Shown in pieces: positions 5,833 through 10,873 of a stretch of DNA of 10,873 nt. Every line of letters starts with the position of its first letter. Position 1 is the stretch's first letter. The position numbers and the translations under genes were made by a program. The notes beneath the pieces were generated by a model. That model was not told where the DNA came from. It saw only the letters and a program-made list of their open reading frames with translations, and did no database searches. Origin of the DNA: Nanosynbacter sp963540705 (GTDB lineage: Bacteria; Patescibacteriota; Saccharimonadia; Saccharimonadales; Saccharimonadaceae); NCBI GenBank assembly GCA_963540705.1, contig CAUTQX010000027.1, forward strand, positions 1 through 10,873, in the 5' to 3' direction.

Positions 5833-6099
5833 ATGAGTCGTTCATTAAAGAAAGGTCCATTCGTCGATGTAAAGCTAGCAAAGAAAATTGCTGCTCTTAG
5901 CCTTGACGATCGAACCGTTATTAAAACGTGGGCGCGCGCTTCGACTATTACACCAGAGATGGTTGGTCGAACGATTGCTGTTCACAACGGTAGAGTGCAC
6001 GTCCCTGTGCTGATTACCGAAAACATGGTTGGTCACAAACTCGGTGAGTTTAGTCCAACTCGTAAGTTCCGTAAGCACGGCGGAAAGGATAAGAAGTAA
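5833..6099 (+). CDS. rpsS: 30S ribosomal protein S19
   Basis: S19 (uS19) forms a complex with S13 in the 30S head and contacts the A-site finger of the large subunit. The 88-residue protein has the typical start MSRSLKKGPFVD, then KTWARASTITPEMVGRTI (31-48), the segment VHNGRVHVPVLITENMVGH and the C-terminal LGEFSPTRKFRKHG. Length and motifs are ordinary for bacteria. It starts six bases after rplB, using the purine-rich end of that gene (GAGGAAGAGG) as ribosome-binding site. Confidence 0.98.
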   Translation: MSRSLKKGPFVDVKLAKKIAALSLDDRTVIKTWARASTITPEMVGRTIAVHNGRVHVPVLITENMVGHKLGEFSPTRKFRKHGGKDKK

Positions 6100-6101
6100 T
6101 C

Positions 6102-6560
6102 ATGGCTGATACAACTTATACTGTTCGCGCTTACGCAAAAGGTGTCGACCAGGCGCCACGCAAGGTTAGCTTGGTTGCTGCATTGGTGCGAGGTCGTACT
6201 GTAGCTGATGCGCTAGTTATTTTGGAGCACGTTCCAAAGCGCGCTGCTAGCCCAGTTAAAAAGGCTATCGAAAGTGCTAAGGCAAACGCCATTAACAACC
6301 ACGGCTTGGATGCGAAAAGCTTAGTAATTACGACTTTGAGCGTTACTACTGGTACACGTTTGCGCCGCTTTAAGCCTGCATCACGTGGCCGCGCTTTGCC
6401 ATTCCAGAAAAAGACTTCAAATATTTTAGTTGAAGTAACTGGCACGGAAAAGCCAAAGAAAGCGCCTGCAAAAAAGGCCGAAGCTAAGGCAGAAGCAAAA
6501 ACTGCTAAGCCTGCAGCTAAAAAAGCCGCTAAACCGGCAGCAAAAAAGGAGGAGAAGTAA
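6102..6560 (+). CDS. rplV: 50S ribosomal protein L22 with Ala/Lys-rich C-terminal tail
   Basis: L22 (uL22) lines the exit tunnel opposite L4 with a long beta hairpin. The core occupies residues 5-114. It contains VRAYAKGVDQAPRKVSLVA, the helix with KKAIESAKANAINNHGLD (53-70), and the hairpin region LRRFKPASRGRALPFQKKTS (87-106), before the last strand NILVEVTG. Residues 115-152 form an extra low-complexity tail made almost wholly of Ala, Lys, Pro and Glu, with repeats of KPAAKKA type, so the protein is about 40 residues longer than E. coli L22 (110). The tail is basic and probably disordered, and may bind rRNA or membranes at the tunnel exit (inference). It starts two bases after rpsS, and the tail codons supply the AGGAGG for rpsC. 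Confidence 0.97.
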   Translation: MADTTYTVRAYAKGVDQAPRKVSLVAALVRGRTVADALVILEHVPKRAASPVKKAIESAKANAINNHGLDAKSLVITTLSVTTGTRLRRFKPASRGRALPFQKKTSNILVEVTGTEKPKKAPAKKAEAKAEAKTAKPAAKKAAKPAAKKEEK

Positions 6561-7196
6561 ATGGGTCAAAAAGTGAATCCAATCAACTTCCGCCTACAGG
6601 TCAATAAGAACTGGAGCTCTCGTTGGTTTACGGCCAATAAGAAAGAGTTTGCAGAGGCGATTCGTCAGGATCATGAAATCCGCGAGTTGATTGAAAAGAA
6701 ATTTGCCTCACGCCCAACAATCAATCGTATTGAGATTGAGCGTAGTGCTAACTTGATCACGATTACAATTCACACGGCAAAAGCTGGTGTAGTGATTGGT
6801 CGCGGTGGTGCTGGCGTGAACGAATTGAAGAAGCAGGTTGAGAAGATTGCTGGTCAGGCTGTTCGTATTAACATCGAAGAAGTTCGTCGTCCAGAATTGG
6901 CAGCCAAATTGGTAGCTGAGAATATTGCTCGCCAATTGGAGCGCCGAATCAACTTCCGCCGTGCAACTAAAATGACCGCACAAAACACCATGAATGCCGG
7001 CGCTAAAGGTATTCGTATTGAGGTGGCTGGTCGTTTGAACGGCGCTGAAATGGCACGTCGCGAAAAGGTAATCGAGGGCTCAGTGCCTCTACATACCTTG
7101 CGCGCTGATATTGACTTCCACTGTGCTCGCGCTCAGACACCAGCTGGTATCATTGGCGTGAAAGTGTGGATTTATAAGGGAGAAAGGAGTCGCTAA
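6561..7196 (+). CDS. rpsC: 30S ribosomal protein S3
   Basis: S3 (uS3) forms part of the mRNA entry channel, and in other bacteria supports ribosomal helicase activity together with S4 and S5. The 211-residue protein has the start MGQKVNPINFRL and the SSRWF segment (19-23). The type II KH domain carries GRGG in VVIGRGGAGVNELK (77-90), and the entry-channel helix is ERRINFRRATKM (127-138). The C-terminal domain follows: GAKGIRIEVAGRLNGAEMAR, then LRADIDFHCARAQTPAGIIG and VKVWIYKGE. It lacks the longer C-terminal tail of E. coli S3 (233 residues). It directly follows rplV with no gap, with AGGAGG at 6547-6552. Confidence 0.98.
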   Translation: MGQKVNPINFRLQVNKNWSSRWFTANKKEFAEAIRQDHEIRELIEKKFASRPTINRIEIERSANLITITIHTAKAGVVIGRGGAGVNELKKQVEKIAGQAVRINIEEVRRPELAAKLVAENIARQLERRINFRRATKMTAQNTMNAGAKGIRIEVAGRLNGAEMARREKVIEGSVPLHTLRADIDFHCARAQTPAGIIGVKVWIYKGERSR

Positions 7197-7610
7197 ATGC
7201 TGTTACCAAAGAAAACTAAGCACCGCAAAGTGCGTATTGGAAAAAACCGCGGTCAAGCAACTCGTGGCAATTACATCGCGTTCGGCGACTTTGCATTGCA
7301 ATCACAATCAAATGAGCGCATCAACTCCCGCCAAATCGAGTCTGCTCGTCAGGCGATGACTCGTTACATCAAGCGTGGCGGTAAGATTTGGATTCGAATC
7401 TTCCCTCACACTCCAGTTACCCGAAAGCCACTTGGCTTGAAGATGGGTCAAGGTAAGGGTAACCCAGAGTTCTTTGTTGCTAAGGTAAAGGCTGGTACTG
7501 TTCTGTTTGAGATGCAGGGAGTTTCAGAGGAAGTTGCTCGCGAAGCAATGCGTCTGGCTAGCCACAAATTGCCAGTCAAATGTAAGTTCATCAAGCGGGA
7601 GGACGCATAA
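7197..7610 (+). CDS. rplP: 50S ribosomal protein L16
   Basis: L16 (uL16) organises the A-site tRNA elbow region and joins late in 50S assembly. The 137-residue protein is of normal length and has MLLPKKTKHRKVRIGKNRGQ, then GNYIAFGDFALQ (24-35) and the RIFPHTPVTRKPLGLKMGQG run (67-86). The segment GKGNPEFFVAKVKAGTVLFE follows, and the protein ends LPVKCKFI. The arginine hydroxylated by YcfD in E. coli (Arg81 in VRMGKGKG) is a lysine here (K82), so that modification cannot occur in the same way. It abuts rpsC and rpmC without gaps. Confidence 0.98.
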   Translation: MLLPKKTKHRKVRIGKNRGQATRGNYIAFGDFALQSQSNERINSRQIESARQAMTRYIKRGGKIWIRIFPHTPVTRKPLGLKMGQGKGNPEFFVAKVKAGTVLFEMQGVSEEVAREAMRLASHKLPVKCKFIKREDA

Positions 7611-7820
7611 ATGGCTGAAGCAAAGAAAACTGTTAAAGCAGCAGTTGTTAAGACTATTGACGACTTGAAGAAGGAATTGGCTGAAAAGCGAAACGACCTA
7701 CTTCAGGCAAAACGTTCTCACGCTGCTGGCGAATTAGTTAATCCAAAAGCGTTGCGTTCACTCCGAAAGGAAATTGCGCGCCTGCTGACACAAATTAATA
7801 ACACAAAGGAGAGCAAGTAA
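7611..7820 (+). CDS. rpmC: 50S ribosomal protein L29
   Basis: L29 (uL29) is a two-helix protein next to L23 at the tunnel exit. The 69-residue product has a short Ala/Lys/Val-rich N-terminal extension (1-15). Helix one follows (TIDDLKKELAEKRNDLLQAK, 15-34), then the loop SHAAGELVNPKALRSLRKEI and helix two IARLLTQINNTKE. The motif pattern of L29 (LxxxRxxLxxLR then NxxxxRxxRKxIARxxT) is clear. It starts right after rplP, with GGGAGG upstream, and its stop overlaps the rpsQ start by one base. Confidence 0.95.
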   Translation: MAEAKKTVKAAVVKTIDDLKKELAEKRNDLLQAKRSHAAGELVNPKALRSLRKEIARLLTQINNTKESK

Positions 7821-8131
7821 TGGCCCGACGAACATTGATTGGCGTCGTAACGAGTGCCAAGCGCGACAAGACCATCACCGTGACGGTCACTAGCCGCGAA
7901 ACGCATCCGCTATACGGCAAGCAGTACACCGTGACTCGCAAATACACTGCTCACGATGAGACCAACGAAGCAGGTGAAGGCGATAAGGTGCAAATCGAAG
8001 AGACTCGTCCAATTTCCAAGACTAAGAGCTTTACTCTAGTTAAGGTGATTGAAAAGTCTCGCGGTTCTATCAAACTAAAGGACGAAGTTTCTGGCGAAAC
8101 TAAGGAAGAGGCTAAGGAGGACGACAAATGA
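7820..8131 (+). CDS. rpsQ: 30S ribosomal protein S17 with acidic C-terminal tail
   Basis: S17 (uS17) is an OB-fold primary 16S rRNA-binding protein. The core (1-78) shows RRTLIGVVTSAKRDKTITV (3-21), then HPLYGKQYTVTRKYTAHDE (29-47) and GDKVQIEETRPISKTKSFTL (54-73), all typical. Residues 79-103 form a tail that ends in a run of Glu, Asp and Lys (GETKEEAKEDDK), so the protein is longer than E. coli S17 (84). The tail is acidic, in contrast to the basic tail of L22. Its ATG overlaps the rpmC stop, and its TGA stop lies within the rplN start (ATGA, 8128-8131), a sign of coupled translation. Confidence 0.97.
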   Translation: MARRTLIGVVTSAKRDKTITVTVTSRETHPLYGKQYTVTRKYTAHDETNEAGEGDKVQIEETRPISKTKSFTLVKVIEKSRGSIKLKDEVSGETKEEAKEDDK

Positions 8132-8496
8132 TCCAACAAGAATCTCGCCTTAAGGTAGCCGACAACTCAGGCGCTAGGGAAGTTTTGTGTATCCGCGTTC
8201 TTGGCGGTACACGACGCCGTTACGCTCGCGTTGGCGACGTAATCGTCTGCTCAGTAAAAGACGCTAGCCCAACCGGTAACGTTAAGAAAAAATCCGTTGT
8301 TAAAGCTGTAGTTGTTCGTACTCGCGATCAAATTCATCGCAAAGACGGCTCAACAATCTGTTTTGACGACAACGCCGTAGTGATTATCAACGATGACAAG
8401 CAGCCAAAAGCTACTCGTGTCTTCGGTCCAGTTCCACGCGAACTTCGCGATATGGGCTACATGAAGATCGTCAGCTTGGCTCCGGAGGTACTCTAA
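8128..8496 (+). CDS. rplN: 50S ribosomal protein L14
   Basis: L14 (uL14) is a beta-barrel protein at the subunit interface that forms bridges to 16S rRNA and is the docking point for RsfS. The 122-residue product has the exact usual length and reads MIQQESRLKVADNSGARE, then LCIRVLGGTRRRYARVGDVI (20-39). It continues with KKKSVVKAVVVRTRD, DGSTICFDDNAVVIIND and the C-terminal TRVFGPVPRELR and YMKIVSLAPEVL. It is the first gene of the classical spc operon, here fused to the S10 operon by a four-base overlap with rpsQ. GGAGG lies in the end of rpsQ. Confidence 0.98.
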   Translation: MIQQESRLKVADNSGAREVLCIRVLGGTRRRYARVGDVIVCSVKDASPTGNVKKKSVVKAVVVRTRDQIHRKDGSTICFDDNAVVIINDDKQPKATRVFGPVPRELRDMGYMKIVSLAPEVL

Positions 8497-8816
8497 TGGC
8501 TCGTATTCATAAAGACGATACTGTAAAAATTATTGCTGGTAAAAACAAAGGTACAACTGGTAAAGTTCTAAAAGTTAACACAAAAAACCAAACTGTTTTG
8601 GTTGAAGGTGTCGGCGTTGGACATCGCCACGTTAAGCCAAGCCAGTACAATCCAAAAGGCGGCAAAAAAGATATTCACGTACCAATGGATATTAGCAAAG
8701 TCGCGTTGGTTGTTGATGAGAAATCAGGCAAAACCAGTCGGGTTGGTTTAGTAAAGAATGCTGACGGCGGCAAAACTCGTGTTGCTCGCCAGGTAAAAAA
8801 TAAGGAGATTAAATAA
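8496..8816 (+). CDS. rplX: 50S ribosomal protein L24
   Basis: L24 (uL24) initiates 50S assembly and later sits near the tunnel exit. The 106-residue protein has the KOW motif at about 6-33 (DDTVKIIAGKNKGTTGKVLK), then VLVEGVGVGHRHVKPSQYNP and GGKKDIHVPMDISKVALV, and ends with a basic segment. Length is normal for bacteria. It shares one base with the rplN stop (TAATG at 8494-8498) and one with the rplE start. CGGAGG at the end of rplN is its ribosome-binding site. Confidence 0.98.
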   Translation: MARIHKDDTVKIIAGKNKGTTGKVLKVNTKNQTVLVEGVGVGHRHVKPSQYNPKGGKKDIHVPMDISKVALVVDEKSGKTSRVGLVKNADGGKTRVARQVKNKEIK

Positions 8817-9400
8817 TGGCAGAAAAGAAAACTGTCGTGCCAGCTCCTCGCTTGAAAGCCTTGTATCAAGGAACTTACCTTAAGGAACTACAAGCCGAAT
8901 TGAATCTAAAGAACGTGCATGAAGTGCCAGCTTTGGAAAAGATCGTCGTGAGCGTTGGTACCGGTAAAAAGAAAGATGACAAGCGTCATTTCGAAATTGT
9001 CAAAAACACTGTCGAGAAAATTACAGGTCAAGCACCAGTGGCTCGACAAGCCAAAAAATCAATCGCGACATTTAGCATTCGTAAAGGTATGGGCGCGCCA
9101 ATTGGTGTTAGCGTAACTTTGCGCGGCGCTCGTATGTACGAGTTTATGGATCGTTTGATTAACGTTGCTTTGCCTCGTGTTCGCGACTTCCATGGCGTTG
9201 GCCTGAAGTTTGATAAAGGTGGCAATTACAATCTAGGTATCACCGAGCAATCGATTTTCCCAGAATTGACATTTGAGGAAACTCAGGTTTTGCACGGTTT
9301 GCAGATTACATTTGTTATCAAGAACGGCAACAAGGAAGCTTCTAAGGCATTACTAGAAAAATTCGGCATGCCGTTTGAGAAGAAAGGAGGCGTCAAGTAA
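8816..9400 (+). CDS. rplE: 50S ribosomal protein L5
   Basis: L5 (uL5) binds 5S rRNA and forms a bridge to S13 in the 30S head. The 194-residue product has a short N-terminal extension compared with E. coli (179). The core reads VHEVPALEKIVVSVGTG (34-50), then TGQAPVARQAKKSIATFSIR and GAPIGVSVTLRGARMYEFMD. RLINVALPRVRDFHGV (108-123) with the loop FDKGGNYNLGITEQSIFPEL (128-147) are the strongest family signatures. It ends KFGMPFEKKGGVK. Both ends overlap neighbouring genes by one base, and AAGGAG lies eight bases before the ATG. Confidence 0.98.
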   Translation: MAEKKTVVPAPRLKALYQGTYLKELQAELNLKNVHEVPALEKIVVSVGTGKKKDDKRHFEIVKNTVEKITGQAPVARQAKKSIATFSIRKGMGAPIGVSVTLRGARMYEFMDRLINVALPRVRDFHGVGLKFDKGGNYNLGITEQSIFPELTFEETQVLHGLQITFVIKNGNKEASKALLEKFGMPFEKKGGVK

Positions 9401-9669
9401 TGGCTAAGAAATCAATGGTCGCTCGTGATAAGAAGCGTATAAAGATGATTGCCAAGTTTGCAGCTAAGCGTGCTGAGCTGAAAGGGCTTGGCGACCTCGA
9501 TGGTTTGCAAAAATTGCCTCGCAATTCTAGCCCAACCAGGCACAAGAACCGTGATAGCATCTCTGGTCGCCCACGCGGCTACATGCGTCAGTTCGGCTTG
9601 AGCCGTATCAATTTCCGCGAAAAAGCAGCCAAGGGTGAAATCCCAGGCATAACAAAGAGTAGTTGGTAA
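9400..9669 (+). CDS. rpsN: 30S ribosomal protein S14, zinc-independent form
   Basis: S14 (uS14) binds 16S rRNA in the 30S head. The 89-residue product has the start MAKKSMVARDKKRIKMIAKF, then the central segment LQKLPRNSSPTRHKNRDSI (36-54) and the conserved SGRPRGYMRQFGLSRINFRE (55-74) before the C-terminal GEIPGITKSSW. There are no cysteines, so it belongs to the C-minus type without a zinc ribbon. It is somewhat shorter than the 101 residues of E. coli S14 and longer than the 61-residue zinc form. AAAGGAGG at the end of rplE is its ribosome-binding site. Confidence 0.97.
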   Translation: MAKKSMVARDKKRIKMIAKFAAKRAELKGLGDLDGLQKLPRNSSPTRHKNRDSISGRPRGYMRQFGLSRINFREKAAKGEIPGITKSSW

Positions 9670-9689
9670 GAAGGAAAGGAGATTAGAAT

Positions 9690-10091
9690 ATGTCTATGCA
9701 AACTACAGACCCAATCGCCGACCTTCTGACTCGCATCCGCAATGCGAAATTGGTTGGCAAGACGGAAGTTCGTGTTCCGTCCAGCAAGATGAAGAAAGTT
9801 ATCGCTGAACAATTAGCCAAAAACGGCTACTTGGCAGATGTCAAGCTGGAAGATGCTAAACCTCGTGGCGTGTTGGTAGTTACTATCAATGAAAAAGGAA
9901 CTAACAGCACTATCAACGAAATTACCCGCATCTCAAAACCTGGTCGTCGCGTTTACGTCGGCGCTAGCGAGATTCCAAAGGTAAAGAGCGGCCGCGGTTT
10001 GGTACTTATCTCAACCTCAAAGGGCGTCATGACTGGCGCTGAAGCAGCTAAGGCTAAACTTGGCGGCGAATTGTTGTTGAAGGTTTACTAA
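9690..10091 (+). CDS. rpsH: 30S ribosomal protein S8
   Basis: S8 (uS8) is a primary 16S rRNA-binding protein and, in E. coli, the repressor of the spc operon. The 133-residue product has TDPIADLLTRIRNA (6-19), the VRVPSSKMKKVIAEQLAKNGY segment (28-48, read as VRVPSSKMK and KVIAEQLAKNGY) and a middle domain. The C-terminal signature GRGLVLISTSKGVMTGAEAA ends in LGGELLLKVY. The start at 9690 has AGGAG eight bases upstream; Met3 is a less likely alternative. A 20-base gap separates it from rpsN. It is the last gene of the operon, since a terminator follows instead of rplF. Confidence 0.98.
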   Translation: MSMQTTDPIADLLTRIRNAKLVGKTEVRVPSSKMKKVIAEQLAKNGYLADVKLEDAKPRGVLVVTINEKGTNSTINEITRISKPGRRVYVGASEIPKVKSGRGLVLISTSKGVMTGAEAAKAKLGGELLLKVY

Positions 10092-10105
10092 GCCTCACGC
10101 AAATC

Positions 10106-10140
10106 AAATAAACGTCCTCATTGCAGGGCGTTTATTTTTT
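10106..10140 (+). terminator. Intrinsic terminator of the ribosomal operon
   Basis: AAATAAACGTCCT (10106-10118) pairs with AGGGCGTTTATTT (10125-10137) over 13 positions with one G-T wobble, around loop CATTGC, followed by more T. It lies 14 bases after the rpsH stop, closing the transcription unit. Confidence 0.92.
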
Positions 10141-10144
10141 ATAT

Positions 10145-10168
10145 CTATCTACACGGAGATAGTATAAT
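10145..10168 (+). promoter_or_regulatory. Promoter of the hydrolase gene with an inverted repeat
   Basis: A perfect -10 TATAAT lies at 10163-10168, about 20 bases before the ATG. No good -35 is seen in the A/T-rich upstream bases. CTATCT (10145-10150) and AGATAG (10157-10162) form an inverted repeat with a six-base gap that fills the spacer and touches the -10, as an operator would. Confidence 0.5.
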
Positions 10169-10187
10169 TTAACTAAGGGGTGATTTT

Positions 10188-10873
10188 ATGATAGTTAAAG
10201 AATATGGAAAATATAATAAAGATATTATTATTATTTTATTAAATGGTGGTGGATTATAATGGTGGAATTATGAAGAAGTGTCAGAAATATTAAAAAGTAA
10301 TTATCATGTAATATTACCAATATTAGATGGTCATTCAGGAAGTGATAGAGATTTTACTTCTATTGAAAATAATGCGAATGAAATAATTGAATATATTGAT
10401 AATAATTATAACGGAAATGTTAAACTTATAGGAGGACTTTCATTAGGAGCACAAATTTTATTAGATATATTGTCAAAAAGAGACAATATATGTGAATATA
10501 CAATAATTGAAAGTGCTTTAGTGTGCCCAATGAAAATGACAAATAAACTTATAGAATCATCCATTAATGTGTCTTATGGGCTTATAAATAAAAAGTGGTT
10601 TTCTAGACTTCAATTTAAAAGTTTAAAAATAAAAGAAGAATTATTTGATAAGTATTATATTGATAGTTCTAATATAACAAAAGATAATATGATTTCATTT
10701 TTAAAAGCTAATTCCAATTATCATCTTAAGAATATAAAAACTAACAAATCAAAATCAATAGTGATAGTAGGAAGTAAAGAAAGACCAATTATGATTAAAT
10801 CTGCAAAAATAATACACGATGAATTAATTAATAGTGAATTAGAAATATTAAGTGGTTATTATCATGGAGACTT
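10188..10873 (+). pseudogene. Alpha/beta hydrolase with an in-frame stop (runs off the window)
   Basis: ATG at 10188 with TAAGGGG seven bases upstream opens a frame of 228 codons plus two bases, broken only by TAA at 10257-10259 (codon 24). The conceptual protein is an alpha/beta hydrolase. It has strand DIIIILL (12-18), then the oxyanion loop region NGGGL-stop-WWNY, where the family usually has HGGG(L)S/C. PILDGHSGSD is at 44-53 and the nucleophile elbow GGLSLG has S85. A late strand is SIVIVGSKE (190-198), and a catalytic-type His is H226 in GYYHGD. All positions after the stop stay in frame, so it arose by a point change (TCA to TAA would suffice). The block at 10201-10260 has 9 of 60 G+C, very unlike the ribosomal genes, so transfer from an AT-rich donor is likely. 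A restart downstream of the stop would lack the first strand. Confidence 0.65.

Noticed and set aside
6444..6557. Ala/Lys-rich repeat in rplV as a possible separate gene or DNA repeat element
   Set aside because: It is in frame with L22, ends at the TAA just before rpsC, and the DNA copies are irregular, so it is a protein tail.
1991..8131. Possible use of TGA as glycine (code 25), known from some other CPR lineages
   Set aside because: ldh (1991-1993) and rpsQ (8129-8131) end at TGA at the expected protein length, and no conserved glycine is encoded by an internal TGA.
10260..10290. Restart of the hydrolase at ATG 10259-10261 or GTG 10278
   Set aside because: The ATG is out of frame and meets TGA after four codons. 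The in-frame GTG has no ribosome-binding site and would lose the first strand and oxyanion loop.

Overview
The window looks like a chromosomal segment of a Candidate Phyla Radiation bacterium, most likely a Saccharibacteria (TM7) relative. The hints are compact genes, a ribosomal-protein block with very tight junctions, a lipoprotein with a Gram-positive style lipobox, an L-lactate dehydrogenase, and small uncharacterised proteins set among the housekeeping genes. This placement is inferred from style and protein character, not from a database search. The genetic code is standard: ldh and rpsQ end in TGA and most ribosomal genes end in TAA.

Bases 1-3450 hold the C-terminus of an unidentified membrane protein, a terminator, and a minus-strand six-cysteine lipoprotein. 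This is divergent from an L-lactate dehydrogenase gene (ldh). rpsJ (S10) follows with its own promoter, whose -10 box abuts the ldh stop codon, and its own terminator. Next come a small three-helix membrane protein with an almost leaderless transcript and, on the minus strand, a 99-residue helical protein of unknown function. A strong extended -10 promoter and a leader of about 140 bases then precede rplC.

Bases 3452-10091 are an uninterrupted fused S10-spc ribosomal-protein operon in classical order: rplC, rplD, rplW, rplB, rpsS, rplV, rpsC, rplP, rpmC, rpsQ, rplN, rplX, rplE, rpsN, rpsH. Spacing runs from a 4-base overlap to 20 bases, and six junctions are one-base TAATG overlaps, which suggests translational coupling. 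L22 carries an Ala/Lys-rich basic tail and S17 an acidic tail.

A strong intrinsic terminator ends the operon after rpsH, where rplF would normally follow. Beyond it the composition drops sharply to about 15-20% G+C in the blocks counted. The last 686 bases encode most of an alpha/beta hydrolase interrupted by an in-frame TAA exactly at its oxyanion-hole motif. It is probably a recently acquired, decaying gene, or alternatively marks an assembly junction.

No rRNA, tRNA, CRISPR array, insertion sequence or defence system is visible. The most notable points are the detached rpsJ with accessory genes between it and rplC, the structured rplC leader with a composition shift inside rplC, and the foreign broken hydrolase where the spc operon stops.
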